Below, piece by piece: positions 46,321 to 54,241 of a stretch of 64,000 nt of DNA (its first letter is position 1; each line of letters begins with the position of its first letter). Under the pieces are notes generated by a model. The model searched no databases and had not been told where the DNA came from. It saw only the letters and a list, made by a program, of their open reading frames with translations. The stretch is from Fimbriimonadaceae bacterium. Its GTDB lineage: Bacteria; Armatimonadota; Fimbriimonadia; Fimbriimonadales; Fimbriimonadaceae. The stretch lies in contig JABAQM010000001.1 in assembly GCA_019187105.1 (NCBI GenBank), forward strand, positions 186,001-250,000, in the 5' to 3' direction. The translations under genes and the position numbers were made by a program.

Positions 46321-47151
46321 CTACTTAACGCTGTAATAGCCAACCTGCTCGACAATGGCCTGTCCTTCCGCCGATAGCGCCCAGTTGATGAACTTGGCGG
46401 TCTCTCCTTTCGGCTTTCCGTTCGTGTAGTAGTAGAGGTAGCGCCAGATCGGATACTTCCGCGATCGGACGTTGGCTTCGCTCGGATACATCGGCTCCGC
46501 GCCCTCCTTGGCCGCGATAGGAATGATCTTCACGGTTCCCTTCTTGAAGTAGGCCACGCCGCCATAGGCGATGCCGCCGGCCGTGCGCGCCACTTCGCGT
46601 GCCTCCTCGCTGGTGGAGGGCAGGAAGCGCACGCCCTTGCCCCAGTTTTGGTTGCGCAGGACGTTTTGCTGAAAGAAGCCATAAGTGCCTGAGTTGGAGT
46701 CCCGGCTGAAGACCACCATCGCCTCGTCGTCACCGCCTACCTGCTTCCAGTTGGTTATCTGGCCGATGTAGATGCGGCGCAGCTGATCCATCGTCAGCGA
46801 CTTGACCGGGTTGCTCGGGTGGACGACGATCGCCAGCCCATCGAGCGCAACCGGAATCTCGTTCACGACCGAACCGCGGCTGCGGGCGCGGTCCACTTCG
46901 CTTTTGCGGATCGGGCGTGACGAGGCGCAGATCTCTGTCGTACCGTTGATGAAGGCGTTGATACCGATCGACGAACCGCCGCCGGTAACGGCGATGTTTC
47001 CGCCGGCCTTCTTGCCATACGCCTCCGCCCAGCGCTGGTTCAAGACCAGCAACGTGTCCGATCCCTTGATCGACACTTGCTGCAGGGGCAGGACGCTCGC
47101 CAGAGCGGCAGTCGCTCCAGCCAGAAGTAACAATCCAAGTCTTACTTTCAT
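46321..47151 (-). CDS. pstS: Phosphate-binding protein PstS
   Basis: This periplasmic phosphate-binding protein has 276 residues and signal peptide MKVRLGLLLLAGATAALA. Conserved parts are VSIKGSDTLLVLNQRWAEAY, GGGSSIGINAFINGTTEI, and FSRDSNSGTYGFF, which supply the phosphate-binding Ser/Thr/Asp. The short length resembles the PstS/SphX type of Gram-positives and cyanobacteria. It follows the porin gene by 18 bp. Confidence 0.95.
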   Translation of the reverse strand: MKVRLGLLLLAGATAALASVLPLQQVSIKGSDTLLVLNQRWAEAYGKKAGGNIAVTGGGSSIGINAFINGTTEICASSRPIRKSEVDRARSRGSVVNEIPVALDGLAIVVHPSNPVKSLTMDQLRRIYIGQITNWKQVGGDDEAMVVFSRDSNSGTYGFFQQNVLRNQNWGKGVRFLPSTSEEAREVARTAGGIAYGGVAYFKKGTVKIIPIAAKEGAEPMYPSEANVRSRKYPIWRYLYYYTNGKPKGETAKFINWALSAEGQAIVEQVGYYSVK

Positions 47152-47169
47152 CTTTTCACCTCGTCGAAA

Positions 47170-48591
47170 CTAGAAGCGGAACTGCAGGCGGGTCGTCCAG
47201 ACGTTGTATTCCTGCGGCCGTCGAGCCGGGTTTGTCAGCCTCTCGAAGGAGACCATGAGCCTTGCGCCTGGATTGATGTAGTAGAGGTAGGTCGCACCCC
47301 AGCCCCTCAGCGCGTCGCCGTTCATGTCTTTGTTCGGGTCGAACTGCTCGTAACGGAAATTGAGCTGGTTGCGATCGTTGAACTTCCATGCCAAGGCGAC
47401 TTGATAGCCGCGCATGTCTGTCGCCGTGCGGTTGTTGCCGGGCGTCGCGTTCGGCAGTCGGTCCTTACCCCACATCATTTCGCCGCGAAGCGTCAGCTGC
47501 GGAACGAGCAGTCCGATGTACGAGCCATCGACATACGTGAAGTTCCGCATCAGCTCCGGCGAAACGGCGTTGTTGCCGGCGACCTTGTAGCCGGGTCGAT
47601 CCCCGCGGAAGTGCGATACACCGAGATCCCACTTGGCCGTGTAATAACGGATGCCCCCGTGCATGGCCAGCTTGCCGCCCGGTCCCGGAGCCAGAGCCGA
47701 TTGCTCCGGATCGTTGAAGGTCAGGGCGTTCCAAACGCCGGCATGCACAAAGGCGTTGTTGCTAAGGCCATAGCGGACCATCACGCCTCGGCTGCGCTCG
47801 CCCGCGAACATCGTGTTGTTATAGAAAGTCCGCTCGGGGAACTCCCGCTCGCTCGACGACCGCTCGAGCTCGTAGCCCAGCGGCATCGGCATCTGGCCGG
47901 CTGCGAGCTGAATCCCGATTTTCTCGACGCTCGGCTCGATGTCGTACACGAGGTACGCGTCGCGCAGCTGGGCCACATTCTGGGTCGTGCCGGTGGCGAT
48001 GTCGAAGCTAAACCGCATGGACGTACGCGGGTCGACGGTATAGGTGGTGGAGATGCGCGCGCGCCGGACGTTAAAGGAATGCTGGGTGCGGTTGAAGTTT
48101 GAACCCGTGACATCCTTGTCCTCGTTCGAGTCGCGGTACTGGAACTGCAGATAGTTGCCGTCGCGAACGCGCTTGAGGTCGTTGATGTCGTAGGCCATGA
48201 TCGGCAGGGCCTCGTTCTGTCCCTCGATCCATCCGTTGATGCTTTCGATTTCCTGAGAAATCTTCTGCAGTTGCTCTTTGATCTCGCCGAGCTCCTGCAC
48301 CATCTTCTTCATGAGCTCGATGGAATCGTCGTCGAGTACTTTCCCGCCCTTTGCCAGGTCGCCCATGTTCATGGTGACCTCCACGGCTTTGGCCTTCAGC
48401 GCATCGACTTTCGCCTTCTTCGCGTTCAACGACTGCTTCAGTTCCGACTTCTTCTCGTCCGTCAGCGGCTCGCGCTTCTCTTTTCCGGCTGCCTGTTGAA
48501 GGGCTTTAACCGGCATGTCGAGCGCCAGCACGCCAACCGGTGCTGCAACCAGCACCGAGGAAACGAGAGCTATCCAAGGTCTTCGTGTCAT
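47170..48591 (-). CDS. Phosphate-selective porin (OprO/OprP-like)
   Basis: This 473-residue outer-membrane protein has a signal peptide (WIALVSSVLVAAPVGVLA). A coiled coil lies at about residues 35-125 (KKSELKQSLNAKKAKVDALK...LQKISQEIES), which may trimerise or reach toward the wall. A 16-strand-type barrel follows with the PF07396 pattern (YLQFQYRD, RRARISTTYTVDP, GQMPMPLGYELE, FNYEQ-like end). It ends LQFRF, the terminal aromatic expected for BAM insertion. As first gene of the pst operon behind a Pho box, it likely imports phosphate or polyphosphate. AGGAGAGG precedes the ATG. Confidence 0.88.
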   Translation of the reverse strand: MTRRPWIALVSSVLVAAPVGVLALDMPVKALQQAAGKEKREPLTDEKKSELKQSLNAKKAKVDALKAKAVEVTMNMGDLAKGGKVLDDDSIELMKKMVQELGEIKEQLQKISQEIESINGWIEGQNEALPIMAYDINDLKRVRDGNYLQFQYRDSNEDKDVTGSNFNRTQHSFNVRRARISTTYTVDPRTSMRFSFDIATGTTQNVAQLRDAYLVYDIEPSVEKIGIQLAAGQMPMPLGYELERSSSEREFPERTFYNNTMFAGERSRGVMVRYGLSNNAFVHAGVWNALTFNDPEQSALAPGPGGKLAMHGGIRYYTAKWDLGVSHFRGDRPGYKVAGNNAVSPELMRNFTYVDGSYIGLLVPQLTLRGEMMWGKDRLPNATPGNNRTATDMRGYQVALAWKFNDRNQLNFRYEQFDPNKDMNGDALRGWGATYLYYINPGARLMVSFERLTNPARRPQEYNVWTTRLQFRF

Positions 48592-48612
48592 TTCCTCTCC
48601 TATCCAGGGTTT

Positions 48613-48678
48613 CCCCGGTTAAGAGTCTGAGAAGGGATTGTTAAGGCATGGAAAAGCGAGTGTTAAGCGTTGGTAAAG
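48613..48678 (-). promoter_or_regulatory. Pho box: six tandem 11-bp repeats before the porin-pst operon
   Basis: On the minus strand six exact 11-bp steps read CTTTACCaacg, CTTAACActcg, CTTTTCCatgc, CTTAACAatcc, CTTCTCAgact, CTTAACCgggg. Each begins CTT. They match the phosphate-response-regulator boxes of Bacillus (TTAACA repeats at 11-bp pitch) and Synechocystis (YTTAAYYW-N3). They run in the operon's direction and end 22 bp before the porin ATG. The -10 is not clear. Confidence 0.85.
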
Positions 48679-48763
48679 GTTTGGAATGCGGTCGGCGACA
48701 AGGAGGTTCCGCCACTAGAGTCCTGTCGGGGCGCTTTCAGATCAAACCGATAAACCCGTAACC

Positions 48764-48850
48764 CCGCCTGACTCCGCCCCACCGAGCGCCGGGCCACCGA
48801 ATGGAGGGCGTGCATCCCGGCGAGCCCTCCTCCTGCACAGGGGGGAGAAT
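48764..48850. repeat. Intergenic repeat copy
   Basis: CCGAATGGAGGGCGTGCATCCCGGCGAGCC (in parts, from 48797) is a diverged copy of the GGAGGGCGAGCCTCCCG box seen at 39511 and 41285. CTCCTCCTGCACAGGGGGGAG follows as a short hairpin. With the Pho box this fills much of the 465-bp gap 48592-49056. The rest shows nothing clear. Confidence 0.55.
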
Positions 48851-49056
48851 GCTATTCGAGTGGCGGATCGCTGCAATGGTCGGCCCTTCCCCGGGCCAGG
48901 CTGAACCGACTCCCTTGGCCCGACCTCCCTCGCACTATAGCGAAAACTTCTGCCTTTTGGGCCCGTACCGAGAGGTCTTCTACAGCCCGTTCCGTTCAAG
49001 TTGGTACACGTCGAGGTCCGAAGTGAAACGCCGAGGCCCCTACGAAGGAGGCTCCA

Positions 49057-49200
49057 ATGCCGAACAACGAGAACAAAGGAAACCGCCAGAACGACACTAA
49101 TCAGGGTCAAAAGAAGACCGAGAACCGTGACATGGGCAAGAAGACCGGAGGCAATACCGGCAATCAAGGCCAAAAGAGCACGGGCGGAAACAAGAAATAA
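49057..49200 (+). CDS. Small Asn/Gly/Lys-rich hydrophilic protein
   Basis: This is a 47-residue protein with a strong Shine-Dalgarno (AAGGAGG, 5 bp spacing). It begins MPNNENKGNRQNDTNQGQK and ends in GGNKK. GNxGQK-like units repeat twice (NQGQKK, NQGQKS), and hydrophobic residues are almost absent. It should be disordered and basic, like small stress or nucleic-acid-binding proteins. A good terminator follows 49 bp later. The RBS, low hydrophobicity and terminator argue for a real gene. Confidence 0.65.
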   Translation: MPNNENKGNRQNDTNQGQKKTENRDMGKKTGGNTGNQGQKSTGGNKK

Positions 49201-49248
49201 CGGACTAACGATGTTTGGCCAAGGGCCAGAGATGGCGCTACCAAACCC

Positions 49249-49275
49249 GCCCACCCTTTAGGGGTGGGCTTTTAA
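49249..49275 (+). terminator. Rho-independent terminator after the small protein
   Basis: GCCCACCC / GGGTGGGC forms an 8-bp stem with a 5-nt loop, followed by TTTTAAGCTTT. It ends just before the DUF6766 gene. Confidence 0.8.
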
Positions 49276-49283
49276 GCTTTCTT

Positions 49284-49649
49284 ATGTCGAAGCATTCGAA
49301 GAAGCGATACCCGCTTGGCGATTACGGCCTGACTTTCGTGCTGCTCGCCCTCTTCCTGGTTTCCATCGGGCTGCAGACCTATGGCGGATGGAAGGAATTT
49401 TCGGCGGAGCAGCTTGAGCATGCGCAGAAGCCGGAGATCTGGGGCGAATCGGGCTACGTATGGACGTGGCTGAGCAAGACGATGGAGAACTGGCAATCGG
49501 AGTTCCTCCAGCTGTTGACGTTCGTCACCCTAACCGCGATCTTCGTCCACCGCGGGAGCCACCAGTCCAAGGACACGGACGACGATACGGCTGATCAGCT
49601 CGCGCGCATCGAGCAGTCGGTGAAAGCGATCGAAAAGAAGGTGTCGTAG
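49284..49649 (+). CDS. DUF6766 family membrane protein
   Basis: This 121-residue protein has an N-terminal membrane helix (YGLTFVLLALFLVSIGLQTYGGW). The DUF6766-type ENWQSEFLQLL motif follows before a second helix (LTFVTLTAIFVHRGS), and QSKDTDDDTADQLARIEQSV forms the hydrophilic tail. Function is unknown. The Met at 49284 is chosen because the frame upstream to 49215 crosses the terminator. Confidence 0.8.
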   Translation: MSKHSKKRYPLGDYGLTFVLLALFLVSIGLQTYGGWKEFSAEQLEHAQKPEIWGESGYVWTWLSKTMENWQSEFLQLLTFVTLTAIFVHRGSHQSKDTDDDTADQLARIEQSVKAIEKKVS

Positions 49650-49707
49650 GAGCGGGGGAACGGGGGATACGGGGTACGGGGTACTGGTTCCGATTCCCGA
49701 ATCTACG

Positions 49708-49752
49708 TGATCACCCCCGAGCCCATCCTTTCCCCTTCGAGGGGGAAGGGGT
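49708..49752 (-). repeat. Inverted copy of the hairpin element
   Basis: The minus strand reads CCCTTCCCCCTCGAAGGGG, then AAAGGATGGGCTCGGGGGTGATCA in two parts. This is the same CCTTCCCCC-loop-GGGG...GGGGGTGATC element as at 39628 and 41217, in opposite orientation. It lies just downstream of the exonuclease stop. Confidence 0.6.
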
Positions 49753-49762
49753 CCTTGGAGAC

Positions 49763-50596
49763 TCACTCCATTGCCGCAAATCGCTCGGCGAGATTCTCCG
49801 CGCCGATGGCGCGGAGGGCTTCCGATCCCGCCCTCCAATTGGGAGGGCCGGCGGGTAGGGTGACCTCGATCTCGGGGCGCATGGTGACGACGTCGTAGAA
49901 CATCCGCAGCCGTTCGGCTTCGGCGGAGTTCCATCCGGCGGCAAGGACGGCTTCGAGCGTGCCGTGCTTGAGGATGAGCGCGGCTGCGCCTTTCTCACCC
50001 ACGCCTTTCGCGCCGGGAATCCTGTCGGAGCTATCGCCACAGAGCGCCTTGAAATCGCAGATTTGCTCGGGCAGGACGCCCATGCGGGCCACGACCTGGA
50101 GCGGGCCGATACGGGCGGGCTCGGGATTGCCCTTTTGCGGCGAGATCACGGTAACGGACTCGGAGACGAGCTGATACGCATCGCGGTCGGTCGTCCAGAG
50201 CAGGCAGGTTCCGCCGGCAGCGACTTCTTGCTTGGCGGCCGACGCCATCAGATCGTCGGCCTCGTAGCCCGCCGCCTTCCCCACTCCGAGTCCAAAGGCC
50301 CGGCATAGGTCAGGAAGCTCGTCGAGCTGGTCGATGATCGCCTGGTCGAATACGCGCCCCGACTGGTAGTCGGGCCAGAGCTTGTTGCGATAGGTCTCGA
50401 CGCCGAGCGTGTCCCAGGCGACGAAGACGGCTCGCGGCCTTTCCCGGTTCCAATTGGCCAGGATCCCGTGAAAGAAGCCGACAATGGCGTTGATCGGCCG
50501 GTCGTCCACGCCGGTGACGGTCTTCGGCGTGGAGTGGTACGAGCGGTGGGCGAGGTTGTCTCCGTCAACGATCAAGAGGGGGCGGGCTTCAGACAT
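49763..50596 (-). CDS. 5'-3' exonuclease (PolI N-terminal domain / FEN-like)
   Basis: This 277-residue stand-alone 5'-nuclease starts at MSEARPLLIVDGDNLAHRSYH. The metal-binding acidic residues follow the family order: LIVDGDN, FVAWDTLGVETYRNKLWPDYQSGR, GYEADDLMAS, TDRDAYQLV, and the H3TH DNA-binding motif ALCGDSSDRIPGAKGVGEKGA. It processes flaps or RNA primers. It is not fused to a polymerase. The longer GTG start at 50626 is less likely because the family begins near the hydrophobic LLIVDG strand. Confidence 0.93.
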   Translation of the reverse strand: MSEARPLLIVDGDNLAHRSYHSTPKTVTGVDDRPINAIVGFFHGILANWNRERPRAVFVAWDTLGVETYRNKLWPDYQSGRVFDQAIIDQLDELPDLCRAFGLGVGKAAGYEADDLMASAAKQEVAAGGTCLLWTTDRDAYQLVSESVTVISPQKGNPEPARIGPLQVVARMGVLPEQICDFKALCGDSSDRIPGAKGVGEKGAAALILKHGTLEAVLAAGWNSAEAERLRMFYDVVTMRPEIEVTLPAGPPNWRAGSEALRAIGAENLAERFAAME

Positions 50597-50680
50597 GGGT
50601 CGGGCAATGGCGGTCCGGCTGTGCAAGAACGCGTCAGCAAGCCAGGCGCATTTCGGGCCTTAATGATTGCATAATCGACT

Positions 50681-51862
50681 ATGCCGATTACGCTGCTACT
50701 TGGCCTTTCCGGTGCCGTCGACACTCACCAGCTCAAGCTCAAGCCTGTCGGCGAATATCGTGTGCGGTTCGAACGTCGCCAAGATCGTGACTTCGACGAC
50801 GCCACTGCGGATAACCGCTCCGATCTGCTTCAGCGGTTTCGGATCGGCTTGGACTGGCAATCGGGTCCGCTTTGGTCGGGCTCGGCGCAGTACCAATACG
50901 CCCACGGCCTCGTGCATACTCCCCGCCGCAACTTCAGCGACGACTCCAGCCTCCTGTTCGTTCTCGATGCCCGTTGGAAGCACAAGGACCGCACGGTAAC
51001 GGCGGGGCGACAGAAGATGAGCTTCGGCAGCGAGCGCTTGGTCGCGACCTCGGACTGGGGCAACGCCTCGCGAACCTTCGACGGCCTGCGCTACCAGGAT
51101 TCGGCTTGGGACATCTTTGGCGCTCGGATCGGCGCCCAACAGGACCCGCCACCCAACGCGCGGATCTTCGGCGCCGGGCACAAGTGGCGTTACGGCATGA
51201 CCGCCCTGCTCTTCAAGCGCGATTCCGTCCCTGCCGGTCAGACGAACGTCTGGACGCTGGACCACATCATGAGCGGCAAGTTGGGGATGTGGGCCTGGGA
51301 TGGCGAGGTCGCCCTTCAAACTGGCCGAACCCTCGGCCTCGATCACGAAGCGTGGGCGCTCCATGTCGGCGCAGGAACGCCTCTGACGAAGGCGACCCAG
51401 GTTTACGTGGAGTGGAACGCGGCATCGGGCGGCTCAACCCCGACCAAGGTACGCACCTTCGACGCCCTGTACGGCTCCAACCACAAGTTCTACGGGATCA
51501 TGGACCTTTTCGGACTGCGGAACCTCAACCAGTTCCAGGCGACGCTTACCCACTCGCTGGGCAAGGGCAAGGAAGTCAAGCTGCGCGGCAGCTACAACAC
51601 GCTACGCGACAATCGCGACTTCTGGTACGCCTCCAGCGGTCGACCGAACAATGGGGCGGCCGGCGCGTTTCGCGACATCACGGGCGGATCGGGCAACGAG
51701 ATCGGCTGGGAGTTCGACGTGGAGGGATCGTGGAAGCTCGACAATCGGCAGACGCTGGCGGGCGGCATCGGCTTCCTGGTTCCAGGACGATTCGTCCGCG
51801 CGCAGACCAAGCAGTCGCGCACGCAGATCTTCTTTTTCGCTTCGTACACGTTCCGCTACTAA
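50681..51862 (+). CDS. Outer-membrane porin, alginate-export type
   Basis: This 393-residue barrel protein has a short leader (MPITLLLGLSGAVDT). AlgE-like parts are VGEYRVRFERR, RVRQRFRIGLDW-like QRFRIGLDWQSG, AGRQKMSFGSERLV and FDGLRYQDSAWDIFGARIGA. It ends FFFASYTFRY, a C-terminal aromatic residue for BAM. The substrate could be an anionic polysaccharide or other solute. A single CTTAATG unit is upstream but no Pho array. Confidence 0.82.
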   Translation: MPITLLLGLSGAVDTHQLKLKPVGEYRVRFERRQDRDFDDATADNRSDLLQRFRIGLDWQSGPLWSGSAQYQYAHGLVHTPRRNFSDDSSLLFVLDARWKHKDRTVTAGRQKMSFGSERLVATSDWGNASRTFDGLRYQDSAWDIFGARIGAQQDPPPNARIFGAGHKWRYGMTALLFKRDSVPAGQTNVWTLDHIMSGKLGMWAWDGEVALQTGRTLGLDHEAWALHVGAGTPLTKATQVYVEWNAASGGSTPTKVRTFDALYGSNHKFYGIMDLFGLRNLNQFQATLTHSLGKGKEVKLRGSYNTLRDNRDFWYASSGRPNNGAAGAFRDITGGSGNEIGWEFDVEGSWKLDNRQTLAGGIGFLVPGRFVRAQTKQSRTQIFFFASYTFRY

Positions 51863-51937
51863 GAACGGCGTGGGACTTTGGTCCCGAAGTAAGGCTAGAC
51901 AGCCACACAACGGTGGCTTCGGAGCGGCTTAGGCCAT

Positions 51938-53932
51938 ATGCGAAAAACCAACCTTACTGGACACGCCGTTCCGATGCTTCTCCTCGCCGCTTTTGGCAGC
52001 AGTCTTCCAAGTGATGCCCAACAGCGTCTACATTGGCGCTCCGGGTCGATCGAGGCAACCGCCCCGCTGCGTGATCTTGCACCCTCCAAGCAACGGATAG
52101 TCCTTCAGTTCTGGTCGCTGCCCGACGCGAAGGCCCTTGAGCATCTTACTTCACTCGGAGTCACGGTTCATGACTACGTTCCTGACAACGGCTATGTGGT
52201 CACCATCGCGAACAAGATCACTCGGGGCCAGTTACAGGAAGCGGGAGTTCGGACTATTTCCACCATCCCTGCTGAGGTGATGTCCGATCCGATTCCAAAG
52301 GACGCCCGCTCCATTGATGCCGAGATCGTCTATTGGTCAGATGCCAGCGAAGAAGAGTGCGCGACTGCCCTGCGAAAGACAGGTGCGACGATGGTCAGCG
52401 CATCGCGAGAGTTTCGAAATATTCGCGCGCTCGTGCCGACGGCAAAGCTGGCCGAACTGATTGCGAGCGGACCCGTGCGATATGTGTCGTTGGCCAAAAC
52501 CCCGGTAACTGCGAATCTCAACTCCCGAATTCAAACCCGAGTCAACCTCGTCCAAGCGACACCCTGGCACAACGGTTCGACGAACCCCTACAATTATACG
52601 GGCAGCGGCTATTGGCTCGGCATCTGGGACGCAGGAACTGTCTTCAACCATACTGACCTGGGTGGTCGCCTTTTCAACATGGAAGGCGTGCCGCCACATT
52701 TTCATGCCAACCATGTGGCAGGAACGATGGTTGGGGACGGTGCTATGTCAGCTGCTGACGGACACGCGCCGTGGTCCTTGGCAGGTGGTTCGCCGCGGGC
52801 CAGTCTGCGGGCTTGGGACTTCAACAATCCTTGGCCTGAGCAAAATGCCGCAGCCGGTGGTCTCTTGGCTTCGAATAACTCATGGGGCTATCACCCCTAC
52901 TTCAACAATAGCTGGAACTATTGGGTTTTCGCAGAGTACTTTTATGAGTGTCAGCTTGCCGACCAAATCGTTCGAAACTCAAATATGAACATTGTTGTAG
53001 CGACGCACAACTTGCGCGGCAATCAGAATCCGTTGAACTGGAACTGGAAAACCCTCACTCCTCCAAGCACCGCTAAGAACTGCATCGCTGTCGGAGCGGT
53101 GGTCCACAACAATCCAGGTACGATGGCAAGCTTCAGCGGCTTCGGCCCAACGCTCGATAACCGCATCAAGCCGGACATCTGCGCGGTTGGCACTTCTGTT
53201 CGATCGACGTGGCAATTCGGTGATCAGGGCATTAATGCCAACTATAGGCTTATGGACGGCACCTCGATGGCGACACCGATGGTCACGGGTTCGTTGCCGC
53301 ACATCGCCAAGCGCATGAGCCAAGTGTTCCCGGTGAATGTCTTCACCGACACCGACGTACACATCAAGGCAGCGCTGCTCAACACCGCAACCGATATCCG
53401 AACCGTCGGTCCGGACCATGAGAGCGGGTGGGGGCGAATGGACCTTAGAAAGGCCGTAGACAGTCTGCGCTGGTTCAAGACCGCTTACAGCGGTCAGAAC
53501 TTCGATGACTTCTACACCTCGAACAACGATGGAGCGATTAACAACGCTCAAACGCAGACATTTGACTTGATCGTTCCCAACAACGGCACCGTGGTCAAAA
53601 TGATGCTCGTTTGGGCTGACAAAGAAGGCAGCATGTTTGCTGGTAAGCGGCTCATCAACGACCTTGACCTAACGGTTACGCTCGGCTCGACAACGTACCG
53701 ACCATGGCTGGTACCTTCGGCGGGAGCGACGGCCATTACGGGAATCAACACCGTTGACAACGTGGAGCAGGTACGGGCTGTCTTGAACAAGGGCACCTAT
53801 AAGGTCAATGTTAAGGGGACCGTCATTCCGTTCCCAGGCCAGAAGTATGCCTTGCATGTGACCTCTCCCAACAACGACGCCCTGATGATCAAGCGAATCG
53901 TCTATAACGGCGGAGGTGGCGGTACCGAATAA
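51938..53932 (+). CDS. Secreted subtilisin-like serine protease (S8)
   Basis: This 664-residue protein has a signal peptide (MRKTNLTGHAVPMLLLAAF...DA). A propeptide lies near residues 30-190, and the S8 domain follows. Catalytic residues are Asp in LGIWDAGTVFNHTDL (about 231), His in HANHVAGTMVG (about 258) and Ser in DGTSMATPMVTG (about 443). The oxyanion-related Asn is in ASNNSWGY. A C-terminal beta domain of about 170 residues (from NNAQTQTFDLIVPNNG) resembles P-type sandwich domains. It ends in a Gly-rich tail. A strong terminator follows. Confidence 0.93.
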   Translation: MRKTNLTGHAVPMLLLAAFGSSLPSDAQQRLHWRSGSIEATAPLRDLAPSKQRIVLQFWSLPDAKALEHLTSLGVTVHDYVPDNGYVVTIANKITRGQLQEAGVRTISTIPAEVMSDPIPKDARSIDAEIVYWSDASEEECATALRKTGATMVSASREFRNIRALVPTAKLAELIASGPVRYVSLAKTPVTANLNSRIQTRVNLVQATPWHNGSTNPYNYTGSGYWLGIWDAGTVFNHTDLGGRLFNMEGVPPHFHANHVAGTMVGDGAMSAADGHAPWSLAGGSPRASLRAWDFNNPWPEQNAAAGGLLASNNSWGYHPYFNNSWNYWVFAEYFYECQLADQIVRNSNMNIVVATHNLRGNQNPLNWNWKTLTPPSTAKNCIAVGAVVHNNPGTMASFSGFGPTLDNRIKPDICAVGTSVRSTWQFGDQGINANYRLMDGTSMATPMVTGSLPHIAKRMSQVFPVNVFTDTDVHIKAALLNTATDIRTVGPDHESGWGRMDLRKAVDSLRWFKTAYSGQNFDDFYTSNNDGAINNAQTQTFDLIVPNNGTVVKMMLVWADKEGSMFAGKRLINDLDLTVTLGSTTYRPWLVPSAGATAITGINTVDNVEQVRAVLNKGTYKVNVKGTVIPFPGQKYALHVTSPNNDALMIKRIVYNGGGGGTE

Positions 53933-53954
53933 CACGCAGCCGCAGGTCAGATCC

Positions 53955-53992
53955 GGCCCCAACACCAACCGTGTTGGGGCCTATCTTATTGG
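53955..53992 (+). terminator. Rho-independent terminator after the subtilase
   Basis: GGCCCCAACAC / GTGTTGGGGCC is a perfect 11-bp stem with a 5-nt loop, followed by TATCTTATT. Confidence 0.85.
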
Positions 53993-54010
53993 GCCTTGCG
54001 TGAACTCGGC

Positions 54011-54241
54011 TTAATGGGGGCGACGCACCCACTGGTTCGAGGCCGGATGTTTGACCAGATGCTCGGCCGGGCGGATTGGGCGACTCTCGAAGCCACCGCC
54101 GCAGTTCGGGCAGATGCCATGGAGGACTCTCTCCACGCACGCTCGACAGAAGGTGCACTCGAACGAGCAGATCATTGCGTCGGCGGAATCGGGCGGCAGG
54201 TCGCGATCACACCGCTCGCAATTCGGGCGGAGCTCAAGCAC
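54011..54241 (-). CDS. DUF1272 zinc-ribbon-like protein
   Basis: This 76-residue protein begins MLELRPNCERCDRDLPPDS from a GTG that overlaps the stop of the sortilin-like gene by 8 bases. Two Cys pairs (CERC, CTFC) and later CxxC motifs (CPNC) form a zinc-binding pattern, and CSFECTFCRACVE is typical of DUF1272. Function is unknown. A Met at 54250 would add three residues that family members lack. Confidence 0.88.
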   Translation of the reverse strand: MLELRPNCERCDRDLPPDSADAMICSFECTFCRACVERVLHGICPNCGGGFESRPIRPAEHLVKHPASNQWVRRPH

